Source: Benincasa hispida
Taxonomy: Eukaryota > Streptophyta > Magnoliopsida > Cucurbitales > Cucurbitaceae
DNA length: 64,000 nucleotides
Reading direction: 5' to 3'
Assembly: GCF_009727055.1 (NCBI RefSeq)
Contig: NC_052357.1
Coordinates: 84,156,970 to 84,220,969, forward strand
Under the pieces are notes generated by a model. That model was not told where the DNA came from. It did no database searches and was given only the letters and a program-made list of their open reading frames with translations. This document shows, piece by piece, positions 43,401-54,708 of this stretch (its first letter is position 1; the number at the start of each line of letters is the position of its first letter). The translations under genes were made by a program, and so were the position numbers.

Positions 43401-44340
43401 TAATAGGTTAAATCCACCTCAAATTTTGAGCGAGCCTTGACGTTGTGGGAGGATTACGAACCCACCTGTTCGTTATATGAGTTTAACAACAATCCTAGCT
43501 ATGGTAGTTGACGGAGATGTTGAGGATCCATTGTCTTACAAAATGGCAATGGAGGATGTTGACAAAGATGAATCAAAGTTATGGATCTCGAAATGGAGTC
43601 TATGTACTTCAATTCTGTTTGGGACCTTGTAGATCAACCTGATGAGGTAAAACCTAGAGGTTGCAAATGGATCTACAAGAGAAAATGGGGTGTTGATGGG
43701 AAGGTGTAAACCTTCAAGGCTATACTTGTGGCAAAGGGTTATACCCAAGTTGAGGGAATCAACTAGGAGGAGAATTTCTCATATGTTGCCATGCTGAAGT
43801 CTATCTAAATCCTCCTGTCCATTACTTCATATTATGACTATGAGATCTGGCAAATGGACGTCAAGACTGCTTTTTTGAATGGCAATCTTGAGGAGACCAT
43901 TTATATGGAACAACTTAAGGGATTTATAACCCAAGATCAAGAGAAAGCTTAATCAGTCCATTTATGGGTTGAAACAAACTTCTAAATCTTAGAATATAAT
44001 ATTTGATACTGCGATCAAATCTTATGGCTTTGATCAAAATATTGATGAGCCTTGTGTATAGAAGAGAATCTTCAATAGTTCAATTGCTTTTCTAGTGCTG
44101 TATGTAGACGATATCCTACTCATTGGGAATGATGTAGGTCTATTGACTGAAATTAAGAATTGGCTAGTGACCCAATTCCAAATGAAAGATTTGGGAGAGA
44201 TGCAGTTTGTTCTAGGCATTCAGATCTTTAGAGATTGAAAGAACAGAACACTAGCCCTGTCTCAGGCATCGCACATTGACAAGATTCTTGTTAAATTTTC
44301 AATGCAAAATTTGAATATAGGTTTACTCCCTTTTAGGCAT
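43401..44340 (+). pseudogene. Copia-2 reverse transcriptase
   Basis: Fragments in several frames: DGDVEDPLSYKMAMEDVDKD (~43509), CKWIYKRKWGVDGKV (~43660), the TAFLNGNLEETIYMEQ region (~43867-43910), QSIYGLKQTS (~43955) and the catalytic box VLYVDDILLIGNDVG (44098-44140) with both Asp intact. IKNWLVTQFQMKDLGEMQFV follows (~44152). Stops and shifts near 43580, 43770, 43810 and 43985 make it non-functional. Confidence 0.83.
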
Positions 44341-45003
44341 GGAATTATATTGTCTATGAAATAGTGTCTTAAGAAACCTTAAGAGGTTGAGGAAATGAGG
44401 CGGATCCCCTATGCATCGACTGTTGGCAGCCTGACATATGCAATGTTATGTACTAGACCTGACATCTGCTATGCAGTGGGTATAATCAGTGGATATGAAT
44501 CTATCCAGGATTTGATCACTAAACCACCGTTAAGAACATCTTCAAGTAACTACGGAGAACAAGGGACTACATGCTCATGTATGGTTCTAAGGATTTGATC
44601 CTTATAGGATACACAGACTCTGATTTTTCGACTGATAAAGATTCTAGGAAATCCACATTAGGATCAATGTTCACTCTTAACGGAGGAGCAGTAGTCTAAA
44701 GGAGCACCAAGTAGAGGTGTATTGTTGACTTCACCATGGAGGCTGAGTACGTAGCGGCTTGTGAAATTGCTAATAGATCTGGAAGTAGTTCCAAACATGT
44801 CAAAGTCCATCATCCTTTATTGTGATAATAATGGTATTGTGGCTAACTCTCGAGAGCCTTAGAGTCACAAGCGTGGGAGGCCACATCTAGTCTAGAGCAA
44901 GTGGGAGATCTATTACTGGGTGCATTTTATGCCTTAGATTATTACTTTTTGTACTTCTATATTAGTATGACTTGTATATTGTACACCCCACTAGCTTTAG
45001 GAC
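44341..45003 (+). pseudogene. Copia-2 RNase H
   Basis: IPYASTVGSLTYAMLCTRPD (~44405) and ICYAVGIISGY. A deletion or shift replaces the usual HW-x-A-x-K-x-ILKYL segment with LITKPPLRTSS. Then GYTDSDFSTDKDSRKST-like codons near 44610, EAEYVAAC (~44740, catalytic Glu) and LYCDNNGIVANSRE (~44818). The C-terminal IADP-x-TK segment is missing, so the 3' coding end is deleted. Confidence 0.8.
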
Positions 45004-45014
45004 AAGTGGGAGAT
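45004..45014 (+). other. Polypurine tract of Copia-2
   Basis: AAGTGGGAGAT immediately before TGTTAGGGTTGATGCCC. Confidence 0.85.
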
Positions 45015-46949
45015 TGTTAGGGTTGATGCCCTAAATCTCGTAGGGTTCTATAATTTGTAATTGTATTGTACAAACTTTTTATTTATTTGATAAAATATAA
45101 GATGTTTTATATGACATTTAGTAGCATTAAACCCACAAACCAATAAACTAACATCTAAGGTTATTATCTGTAGCTTAAACATGTATGTAGAGACATACAG
45201 TTGGATCATGTTTAAGTGATAATCTAAATGGTATGTAGTAGATGGATAAGGCTGGATACTTTATCCTGGTGACATTACGAATACGACCCGCTTTGTAGGT
45301 GTTATAATTGTTGTAACGTGCTACAAATGAACTGATCCTAATCATTCATGTGGAGACATGTGAGTGGGGGTATTCTATACAAACGAGTTTGTATAAGACT
45401 AGACCACGAAATGACTAGTCTTATTTTATAGCATCGTTCATAATAGAGACTTACATTTCACTAGGATGACCATAGATGACAGACATGAATCTTGAGTGAG
45501 TTGTAAACTCCTGTCTATGAAGGCGGTCCTTTGATTTGTATGAGTGAGAATGGCCAGATCGCCGACTCAATAAGCCTACCATTTTGGGTATTTGTCTGAT
45601 TGAGGAGCTGGGAACATAGCTACACAAGACGAAATTCACTCCTTCCCTAATGTCGAGATAAATAGATAAATTGCTCCCTTAAAGGTTGATTCTGAAGCTT
45701 GAACAATGTGGTGCCACACCCTCTCCTTGTCCGAGAGGAGTTTGGTCATAGTTAAGCTATGACTTAGTGTTCATTAGAGGGATCATTGGTACTTAAAGGG
45801 TTAGATGTAACCAAAGACAAAATGATAATTTTGGCTGAGTTGTACTTACGAGCAATTTGTGAAAGGTCATCATACTGTTGATTGGTAATATCCAATAGAC
45901 ACAGAAATATATCTGTAGTGCGACGAGTGCAACTGTCAGTCTTTAGTGGAGTGTTCGACAGTTAATGGATGTTGAATAATTTAATTAAAAGAGTTTAATT
46001 AATTATTCAAGTACCATTGGAGCTTCAATCTACAGGTTCATGAGGTCCCCTGTAGCTCAACAGGGATTTAATGAGAATCAATTTTGGATTAGTTTGAATT
46101 GTTCAAATTAAATGAGAAAATTAATTATATGTGATATATTAATTTAATTTAATTATATATGATATAATTACTATAATGTGTTTACATTGTAATATAAAGT
46201 TTATTTGAGAGGAAATAAATACTTGAATATGATTCAAATATTAATTATGTGAATTGGTTTCATATAATTAAGTTTAATATAAATGAGATTTATATTAAAT
46301 ACCATTGATGAGAGAATTAAAACTATAGGTTATATTGTATATGATACAATATTAAACCATTGGTTATATGTTATATATATGTGTGTGTGTGTATATATAT
46401 ATATAATTAATTAATTAAGTAAAGTTAATTTATTTTTATTTTTGAATTTTAAAGGGAGAGAAATAACTTCCTTCTCTTTAATTCTCTCTCTATCTCACGA
46501 TCAAAATGGGTGGTTCAAAAAGGGGATACAGTTCTTTCTTTTTGAGTTTATAGAAAACAAAGAAGTGTTCTTTGAGAATTTTCTCTGAATCTCATCTCTT
46601 CTCTTCCTCTCAAACTTTCCCTCTCTTCCAATTTTTCCAAGAGCCCATAACTCCTTGGATTCTCATCCTAGAGAATACAGAGGTAATTTTATGGTGTTAT
46701 CCATAGTTTGAAGGTTTTGAGTTCATGACAGTACGTGACCAATTTTGGAGAAGAGGAAATTCGTGAAGAAGATCGGATCTTCAAGGGTAAGTCCTATCTA
46801 ACCCTATTTTTCTCTTTCTCAATTTTTTGGTATGTTGTAAATTTTAATTTGAATGCATATTTTTATTCTGTAATTTTGCATTATGCAAAAAGAAAACGAA
46901 AAATTGGGACGATCCATGTTTCCGCTCAAGGTCTTCACAGGTTCTTTCA
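45015..46949 (+). mobile_element. LTR C of Copia-2
   Basis: 1935 bp, TGTTAGGGTTGATGCCC to GGTTCTTTCA, uninterrupted. It serves as reference for LTR A; lacks both nested inserts and the expanded microsatellite. Confidence 0.87.
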
Positions 46950-46951
46950 AT

Positions 46952-46963
46952 TGATATCAGAGC
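46952..46963 (+). other. Second primer binding site after LTR C
   Basis: TGATATCAGAGC, one mismatch to TGGTATCAGAGC, 2 bp after LTR C. Confidence 0.8.
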
Positions 46964-47918
46964 CAAATTTTGGTCCCAATTATTTTTAAATTTTCAAAAT
47001 AATTGAATTACAATTATGATGAGTTTGCATTATGTGTTTTTGTCCATGTGATAAGTGTGTATAGAATATAAATGGTTTACGATTATTGGATATTTTCGAG
47101 ATTGGCCATTTAGATTTATAGCTTTAATTTACAAAATTGGTTTGTAAAGACCAGTGTTTTGGGCATATAATTTGCGATCGAGTCTGTATTTGTCTATGTT
47201 GTGTCACTCGTGTTGTTCTCGATGAAATTCTAGAGAAAACGAGGCCCAATTCGGTGAATTTTTTATGAAGATCGCGGTTGTACAGTGTCGACTGTACAAC
47301 AACATTGCAATGTTGTGCCCTAGCATTGCAACACTGAAATGTAACGGGCGGAGTTCTTTTTCATAGCATTGTGACGCTCCGAAATGGAAAAGAAGTGCGG
47401 TTTAACGTCCGATTCGCGCACGGTTCGTGGAGTGATGTTCCGATTCGGTTCGTGGGTTCTCCGGTTTGGTTGGTTTGGGTTCTTTTGGGTTGATTGTGGC
47501 TAGTTCAAGTTGTTCTCGGTCCTGTTCGAGTGGTTCAAGGCCTGGTTCACTTGTTTCAAATCGGTTGACATTTATTATTATAATATTTAGTTTTTTTAAT
47601 TAATAAATTAATATACGTGTTATGTTAATTTAATTAATTGTTTAGGTGTCCAATCCCGGTCCAATAATCTTTTTAATTATGCATATGATGATGATTTAAT
47701 TTTATTATTATATGTCATAATGTATGCCATATAGTATAAATCCCACCATAGGTTATGCATTATTCATATATAATATATATAGTTGCATCATGCTCATGCA
47801 TCATATAATATAAGTGTTATAGTATATAGTTGCATGCATTAATAACATAGCCATGCATCATTTATATTATAAGTATTATAAAATATGGATAAATGTAGGT
47901 ATGGATGTATGTTGTTAA
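46964..47918 (+). mobile_element. Second copy of the Copia F2 leader, truncated
   Basis: Collinear with 38703-39690, including the GCATTGCAACACT and GCATTGTGACGCTCC dyads at 47310-47380 and the GGATGTATGT end. Stops abruptly at Gypsy-2 integrase. Confidence 0.83.
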
Positions 47919-48336
47919 ACTCTAATGCACAAGCGTGTAACGTACCTTCCAACGCTTGATTAAGTGGCTCTGTTTTCCCATATGTTTGTGGGTGAAAAGC
48001 TGAGCTGAAATCTAACTGAGTACCCAACGTTGTATGAAGACTCTTCTAAAAACTAGATGTAAAACGAGGGTCTTTTTCAGACACAATAAATACTAATACT
48101 CCATGTAATCTCACCACTTCTATCATGTATATCTGAGCCCACTTGTTCACTGAATATGTAGACTTGCCTAGAATGAAATACGCGAGCTTAGTGAGTTTGT
48201 GTACTACAACCAAATCACCATAAACCCCTTTGCTGTTCTTGGCAACCCCACAATGAAATGCATAGACACATTTTTCCACTTTAATTCTGGTATGCTCAGG
48301 GGTTGCAACAAGCCTGTTGGCTTCTGTCTCGGGGCG
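47919..48336 (-). pseudogene. Gypsy-2 integrase core
   Basis: On the - strand, from 48336 downward: APRQKPTGLLQPLSIPELKW, NVSMHFIVGLPRTAK (the first catalytic Asp reads His), LTKLAYFILGKSTYSVNKWA, VFIVSEKDPRFTSSF (the second catalytic position reads Glu), QLDFSSAFHPQTYGKTEPLN and LHACALEF. It stops at the Copia leader. The zinc-finger part that should precede it is lost together with the 3' end of the adjoining LTR. Confidence 0.83.
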
Positions 48337-48779
48337 GGGGAATAAAAAATTGGAAAATGAGAGCTAAAAAGATCAGTGAGTGCCACTCTTATATGAAAAT
48401 AAGTTTGATTTTAGTAATTCATTTTTGGAAAAGCAATTTCACAAACAAGCAATAATCACACATAAGCATGTGACCCTTTCAACCTGATAACTGGTTACCC
48501 CTAGCATGATCATGTATTCCTTTGGGTATTCCCGTGAATTCCTGACATCAATGATGTGGAAACAATCCCAGTACCCTTATAGCCCGCCCAATGTGCACAT
48601 GTCGACAATATCTTATTAGACATGCTTGAGACACGCTAACAATTTTCCAGGGTACAATCTCAGTTTCCAATGCAACTTATGATATGTAAAACAATAAGAA
48701 TCAAATCAACCAATAAAATCAAGAAAAACACATTTCCTGATCATGCAAATTTTCCAAACCTTACACATATATATAATAA

Positions 48780-48780
48780 C

Positions 48781-48812
<32 letters not shown>
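48780..48812. repeat. (AC)n microsatellite
   Basis: GACACACAC...ACAT, about 15 dinucleotides, inside the F3 LTR. Confidence 0.95.
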
Positions 48813-48817
<5 letters not shown>

Positions 48818-49079
48818 TCAAACATACAAAAATAGAAACCCACTTACGATTCCCTGGTGTACGATTTTCGTACCATTTGTAGCCTTGTTTGTCTTTAGAA
48901 TCCTGGCCCTGTAATAAGCCAACAATCCACTCAGAGCCCCATATTTAGGGCTAGAATAACCGTAGAACAGTTCCTTTACCCTAATAGAAGATTACCAACC
49001 CCAAAAGACCTAAATCAAACTTTTAAATTGCAAGAACAGTTGTTGGACACAAAGTTGTCTTTTCTACACCCAGTTTCTG

Positions 49080-50340
49080 TCAGTTTGATGCCTGGCTCTC
49101 CTTGCCAATGCCTAGACTATTTGTTTGGACATATGGCTAACCTTACCAAAGCTTGGTCAACTCTCAGGATACCTAATGCTCAAACATAACTCCTGGATAC
49201 CTCCTCCAACGCTTGGAATTCTTCCACCATTGCCTGGATCTCACCTCAAATGTCCAAAACTTCCCCTCAAACACCTAGACTTATTTTCAAACCCCCAGAG
49301 CTTCCTCTATTGACGGAAGTGAAGTGAGAGCTCCGGGGTATTTATAGGCCTTGGCAGCCCATCCTTGTCACCTCTACATGCCTCAGACGCCTGACGCCTC
49401 CACCTTGCATGGATTTGAAGTTCCTCTCTAGGTGAAGCCAATGCCTAACCCAAGCCACCTTCTACTTGCATGCTACTTAATGTGTCCTTCTACAACCATG
49501 TCCAATGCCTGGTGCTTGCTTGAAGTGTCTTCATCACACTTTGCATGCTTCAAGCTTGGTTTTAAGCCGTTCACCTCTTACTGAGACTCCCAAGGTTGCA
49601 TTTGGTGAGGACACATCAACCCTACTTAGCCCTACTCCAACGCATGGCTCCTTGAAAGTGTCCCAAAACTTCCAACTCTTTAACATGCGTCCAAGGTGAA
49701 GTCCAACACCTACCTATTTGGTGTTTTTGTGTCCAAGACTGATCCTTTGTGACTTAGACTTCCCTAAGTGCTCCTCAAAATACTCAACTTCTTCACCTAG
49801 TTGTCCAAGCATGATATGTCCTCAAGACATGCATTTTCCTTGTTCATCTTAGGGTTCTTGTTTTAGCTTCCTCCTCCATGGTTACTTCAAGCTCCAATCT
49901 TCCCTTCCTTAAGTTTAAATTAGATCTTATTTATCCTTCCATGTGTCCAAAAAGCCCCCTCGGCGTCCAACCTTCAAGCTTTGGGCATCTACCTCCTGAT
50001 TAAGTCATATGCTTTCCAACACTTATACGTTTCTTACCTCATTACCATGTGTTCCCTACCTTATCACCATACGTCCAACCCTAATCTTTTCACTTGGTTA
50101 TGCCTAGATCAAAGCATGGTTGTCCAACACTTAATCATTTATTCCCCTAGGCGTTTGACCTATCTGGTGTTGCTAGAGTTGCCCTAACATGCGTCCAAAT
50201 GAGCATTTCTATCCTAGGGTTGCATCCAAGGTTCCTACAATTTCCAGTTGTACTTCTAACTCCGAGATGACTTATTTCATGTTTAATACTTAGTCTAATT
50301 TCCTCCTTCTTCCTTGGCCTAGGCGTTTACCTTATCCCCT
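49080..50340. repeat. Dispersed TGCCTGG/GCGTCCAA motif field in F3 LTR
   Basis: Variants of GATGCCTGG, AATGCCTAG, ATGTCCAA, CGCCTGACGCC, TGCGTCCAA and GGCGTTT recur at irregular spacing for ~1.2 kb. The field is pyrimidine-rich with little coding signal; the short ORFs here are frame noise. Confidence 0.6.
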
Positions 50341-50657
50341 AACACTTCCAGGCCAATTCTAGGTTCAAAGCATAGTTTTGACACTTAGCCAAAATTCTAC
50401 CCTCCAACCTACTATGCTTCCAACTCTTGAATCCCAACATTTTTTCTCCCAATACTTGACCAAACTTTTCTTTTCCTCTTTTAGACCATGCATACTTCTC
50501 TTCTAACCACATGATCCCAACACTTAATAATTCTTCTAAGAGCCAATGCTTCCTCCAAAGCATGGTTTAGACACTTAACCAAACTTTTTCCTTCAAAGTC
50601 TTTAATTATGAGTTATTCTCTCATCCTAAGGAATATTACGAGGGTCCGGGTGTTACA

Positions 50658-51070
50658 CAAAATCTCATAGTCATAATCTTTCACAAACTTTAGCCATTTG
50701 TGTTGTCTCATATTTAACTCCTGGGTGAAGAAGTATTTCAAGCTCTTTTGATATGTGAAAATCTGTATCTTCTCTCCATATAAGTAATGTCTCCAGATCT
50801 TTAAAGTGAAAACCACTATTGGCAACTCCAAATCGTGTGTAGAATAGTTTTGTTCATGATTCTTTAATTGCTGAAAGGCATAAGCAATCATTTTACCTTG
50901 CTGCATCAACACACATCCTAGTCCTCTCTTAAAGGCATTACTATAAATAACGAAACTCTCTGATCCATCTGGTACTATAAGAATTGGTGCAGAAACCAAC
51001 CTCTATTTAAGATCCTAAAAACGGTCCTTACAAGCCTTACCCCAAACAAAGAAGGCATCCTTTCTGGTCT
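50658..51070 (-). pseudogene. Gypsy-2 RNase H
   Basis: The - strand frame from 50999 reads [20 protein letters not shown] (the first catalytic Asp of the SDAS motif reads Asn), then [63 protein letters not shown] and [18 protein letters not shown], broken at the F3 LTR. The catalytic H/E block HELEL reads HDLEL. Clearly the counterpart of Gypsy-1 19640-19990. Confidence 0.86.
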
Positions 51071-51796
51071 ACTGAGTTAAGAGAGTGGCTATGTGAGAAA
51101 AGTCCTTAACAAACAGACGGTAATAGCGTGCTAACCCCAGAAAACTGTGCACTTCACTGATTGTCGTAGGACGAGGCCAACTTGTAACTGCCTTAATCTT
51201 CGTTGGATCTACTGATACCCCCTCTTTTGACACCACGTGCCCTAGAAAAGACACCAAGCATAGCCAAAATTCACACTTAGAGAACTTAGCATACAACTTA
51301 TTTGATATTGGAGGGTCAAAACCTTTCGTAGATGATCCTCATGCTCTGCCTCTGTCTTAGAGTAAACCAAGATGTCATTAATAAAAACTATCACAAAAGT
51401 GTCAAGGAATTTCTTGAACATACTATTCATCAAGTCCATAAATACCATAGAAGCATTAGTCAAGCCAAATGACATTATGGTGAACTCATAATGTCCATAT
51501 CTAGATTGGAAAGTAGTCTTAGAAATTTCATTGTCCTTAATGCTCAGTTGATGGTTCCCTCAACATAGATCGATCTTGGAGAAAATTGTAGTCCTTGTAA
51601 TTGGTTGAACAAGTCATCAATCCTGGGGAGAGGATACTTATTCTTGATAGTCATTTTGTTTAGCTCTCTATAATCAATGTATAGGCGTAATGACCCATTC
51701 TTCTTTTTCAAAAACAGCACTGGTGCACCCCATGGTAACACACTAGGGTGTATGAAACCCTTATCTAGTAACTTCTGCAATTGAATCTTGAGCACC
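51071..51796 (-). pseudogene. Gypsy-2 reverse transcriptase
   Basis: - strand blocks: [20 protein letters not shown] (~51770-51710), [20 protein letters not shown], the catalytic box FINDILVYS at 51360-51386 (family FIDD; the first Asp is Asn), then [19 protein letters not shown] and [20 protein letters not shown] (51245-51090). Frameshifts near 51300 and 51540. The N-terminal codons continue beyond the Cassandra insertion at 52226. Confidence 0.86.
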
Positions 51797-51801
51797 TTCA
51801 A
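51797..51801. repeat. Target-site duplication TTCAA, left copy
   Basis: Identical to 52226-52230. Confidence 0.9.
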
Positions 51802-52225
51802 TGTAACGATCCAAGTTCAGGAGGGGTACATGAATAAACCGGTATCACATCTAAACGAGCGGGATCCTGAGGACATGAAAGTATGGTTAAGAAAGGCTTA
51901 AAAGAAATGAAAGTTACTACCTATACCAACAAGGTGCACCTTCCTTTTCGGTGGTTCAATCATAAGAACTCCAAAGTTAAGCGTGCTTAGCTTGGAGCAA
52001 TCTTATATTAGGTGATCTCCTGGGAATTTTCCTAAGATGCATATGAGTGAGGACAAAGCATGCTGAAATGACCCGTGTTTGTTTATGGGGACAACCTTCT
52101 AAAAAAGCATTCAAGGCAATGAAGGAAGGGAGGATGACATAGCCAAGTCAAAGAGGACGTAGGGGAATGCCTCGGCCATTAGGGGTCCGAATTCGGATTC
52201 CGAATCCTGGGCCTGGGGCGTTACA
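51802..52225 (+). mobile_element. Solo LTR of Cassandra, a 5S-rRNA-derived TRIM retrotransposon
   Basis: 424 bp, TGTAACGATCC...GGCGTTACA, with perfect TSD TTCAA, inserted in RT codons of Gypsy-2. The middle (about 51911-52035) is collinear with plant 5S rRNA: AAGTTAAGCGTGCTT matches the A-box region exactly, and GGTGATCTCCTGGGA matches the C-box region with one difference. Flanking phrases such as GGTGCACC, GAGTGAGGACAAAG and TATGGGGACAACCTTC agree with the Cassandra LTR I know from Kalendar and colleagues' work. Cassandra elements are non-coding, mobilised in trans, and have LTRs carrying an RNA polymerase III promoter. Here only one LTR remains. Confidence 0.88.
51970..52026 (+). promoter_or_regulatory. 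5S-like internal Pol III promoter in Cassandra LTR
   Basis: The A-box-like AAGTTAAGCGTGCTT at 51974-51988 is intact. The intermediate element region (51990-52008) has diverged. The C-box-like TTAGGTGATCTCCTGGGA lies at 52008-52025 with GATGGGTGACC changed to TTAGGTGATC. Promoter activity is therefore uncertain. Confidence 0.65.
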
Positions 52226-52230
52226 TTCAA
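52226..52230. repeat. Target-site duplication TTCAA, right copy
   Basis: Matches 51797-51801. Confidence 0.9.
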
Positions 52231-52530
52231 TTTCACTGGGGTCATTCTATATGAGGCCTTCGACAATATTACACAAAATCATGCATGTCCAAGACTATTA
52301 AGGTCACATCTAGCATACGATTCACTATTTCAGTTCGACATGCTTTTATCTTTTCTTTTGCTAACATAATTTCTCTAGACAAAGTAGAAACTAATAAACC
52401 ATAATGCAAAGGTTCCAATTCTAACATAGCTTGCTTCACAAATACAAAGGATATATATGAATGAGATGATCCAAAATAAAACAATACCCTTGCATAGTGC
52501 CCCAAGATTAGGAGCGTACTTGTCACCACA
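52231..52530 (-). pseudogene. Gypsy-2 protease and RT start, with deletion
   Basis: - strand 52529-52269: protease with LFYFGSSHSYIS where the family reads LFDSGSSH, so the catalytic Asp-Ser are gone; then FVKQAMLELEPLHYGLL and VTLIVLDMHDF. This joins, after a deletion of several hundred bp, SKASYRMTPVKLK (~52266-52228), the conserved pre-RT peptide, which runs into the Cassandra insertion point. Confidence 0.83.
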
Positions 52531-54100
52531 GTGTCTGACTTCTAAGCCTTTTACCGAGTGGTTGAATAAACTCAACCCTACTGATGTTGCTGCCTACTTA
52601 AATCTTTATGACCATAAACTGCAGATTGGCTCCTATAATATGATGTGTTTCTATTAGGGCATTTATCACCTGTGTGCCATTCCTGTTTACAATGAAAATA
52701 AACACAAGAACCAGCCAAACATCGTCCCCAATGACGTCTACCACAAGAATGACACACTAGTTAGCTTTTTTCTACCATTCATGACTAGAAATCCTACTGC
52801 TTGGAGTGCCGAAATGGTTTTTCTAGATATCGTCCCTTCTAATGAGGCTTGAAAGCCTTCTGCTCTGCCTTTCTTTTCTGCCTCGAGGAGAATCCTGATT
52901 CTTGAGATCCCATGTATTCCTTCCCCACTGTGGAATCTATCCTCATTGCTATACAGAATGTTGTTGCATAACTACTAGGCTTATGAGCCTATACATGATT
53001 CCTCAGTTCATCCTTCATACCGTGGAGAAATCTTTCTGTCTTGTTCTCTTCTATGGCCACCATTTTAGGGAGCAAAACGAGATAACTTGGTAAACTCTCG
53101 TTCGTATTCCACCGTCGATAGGGTCCCCTATTTTAGATTCATGAATTTTTCTTATTTATTGTACCTGGTGTCGACAGAGAAGTACTGCTCATAGAAGAGC
53201 TCCTTGAACTGGTCCCAGGTAACTAGCCCTCCGCTGGTGTTCATTGATTTCTGTCGACTACCACCAATTTTTTGCATCGTCTGTCAACACAAATGTTGCA
53301 CACTGAAGCTTTTGGTCTTCTGGACATTTCAGATAATGGAAAATAGTTTCGATGGGGGACATCCACATCTCGACCTTCATAGGGTTCTTTAGTAACCCAT
53401 CAAAGGTGCAATGATTGTGTTTCCTGAAATCTCGCAGATGTTTGACCTCAATCGAGAGATTTGACATGTTCTGGTGTTGTGCCTAGTTCTAAGCCTCAAC
53501 CTATGGCGTCTGCACTGGCAAAACCGATACTTGCTGAGACTAGGCGAACTAGATCATTCGCTCATTTTTCATTTCCTTCACCCTACCCAGTACTACTGAT
53601 GTGACCGCTTTCCCTATCACCATTGGCAAACCAGGAAACTCATCTGCGACAACAAGGGGAACCGATGTCTATGAAGGCATAATCGTATTTTAGGTTCGAC
53701 TTCTTGTCTGAACCCTTTGCCACCATGAACCAGAAGGTTCACTAAATGGAAAGTGATTCCCTAATGCAGGATGGTTCTAAACTTGAGGATCTCAAACTTA
53801 TGGATCCTAAATCTGTAGATCCTGAACTTGTGGATCTTGTACTGTCGGGTTTTGACCTCTAGGATTTCGACCCCCTTTGACAATCCTATGACTACCTCTT
53901 CCTTTAACTCGTCCAATTTCCTGACAATCATAGCCTTTATCAAATTAATCATCAAGGAAATATGTCAATTACGATCACAAATCCAACATAATCCTGTGTA
54001 TATATCATAGGACATACATGTCGATGACGAATAATCTGTTAATGGCCAAAAAGTGATAATCTGGACTTACATAGTAAGTCAGTCAACAAAACCCAAAACA
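52531..54100 (-). pseudogene. Gypsy-2 gag
   Basis: - strand, from high to low coordinates: a Q/K-rich repeated leader (TTCAGGATC-type phrases 53760-53860), a conserved basic stretch, then EVKHLRDFRKHN and LLKNPMKVEMWMSPIETIFH (53440-53340), the capsid start. Capsid remnants run to ~52900. Two zinc knuckles lie near 52656-52760: CHSCGRRHWGRC and FHCKQEWHTGDKC, better preserved than in Gypsy-1. Stops and shifts break every segment. Confidence 0.8.
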
Positions 54101-54102
54101 TA

Positions 54103-54116
54103 ACCTCTAATACCAA
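54103..54116 (-). other. Primer binding site of Gypsy-2
   Basis: On the - strand TTGGTATTAGAGG, two mismatches to TGGTATCAGAGC-type PBS, next to the LTR. Confidence 0.75.
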
Positions 54117-54117
54117 C

Positions 54118-54708
54118 TATAAAGACCCGACTTTCTAAGACACCTGATAGGATCGTTACCTCATGCATGCATAAACTTGTACGTAGACATTTACATTTAA
54201 AATATGAAAACTAGACTATTCTATTGAATAAGAAATTGAAACAAAGTTTCGGTTCAAATCTAATACTGTTTTGGGTACCCTTCTAGAATGGAAATTTTAA
54301 AATATGGGAATTGAACTTAGAAATCTCAAACACCTAAGTTTTTTCAAAATCCAAATCATGGAAGAAAAAAAAAAAAGGAAAATATGAAAACAACACAGAA
54401 ACTCTTATGTCTAAGCATTTGTTTAGTCCCTTTGGCACTGTCACGGATCCCTCTTATCAGTCGCCTATGTATCCTTGCACTTACCTAAAAATATGCAAAC
54501 ATAAAGAATGAGTATAAGTACTCAATAAGTGACCCCATTATCGGGATCAGGCTAGGCAATCGAATGCAATGAATGTTTGAGGTTGGTGGGACATGCATAC
54601 CATAACTGTTCTTGGAAAGCCATATAAGAGGATAATCTATCTCGTCTTAGCTCACATGTCTAGTGGCTTAATGGCGCACTATAAAAAACATGAAAGTGAA
54701 CCTACTGG
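54118..54708 (-). mobile_element. Gypsy-2 5' LTR, segment 1
   Basis: TATAAAGACCCGACTTTC onward matches 31703-32275. Interrupted by a Tat-type solo LTR at 54709. Confidence 0.82.

Larger units (their letters stand above)
34013..47918 (+). mobile_element. Ty1/copia family F2 complex: LTR A - internal - LTR C - second leader (Copia-2)
   Basis: LTR A (34013-38688), PBS, long leader, gag-pol, PPT, LTR C (45015-46949), and then again PBS and ~950 bp of leader to 47918. Beyond both ends lies Gypsy-2 integrase, and the integrase segment expected between the breakpoints (roughly 250 bp) is missing. The gag start (LTGENYTIWK, DDLRIVL) is the type I associate with cucurbit Copia elements. Confidence 0.82.
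48337..50657 (-). mobile_element. Truncated LTR of a different gypsy family (F3)
   Basis: On the - strand it starts TGTAACACCCGGACC (50657) right after the E-I-L codons of Gypsy-2 RNase H. It runs ~2.3 kb to a segment with GTGGCACTCACTGATCTTTT near 48400, a stretch I associate with Tekay-type LTRs upstream of their ends. The LTR 3' terminus and roughly 0.7 kb of Gypsy-2 are deleted at the 48337 junction. No TSD. Confidence 0.65.

Noticed and set aside
51911..52035. A functional 5S rRNA gene
   Set aside because: Only the promoter-like segments are well preserved, the rest is diverged, and it lies inside a TSD-flanked LTR; it is Cassandra.
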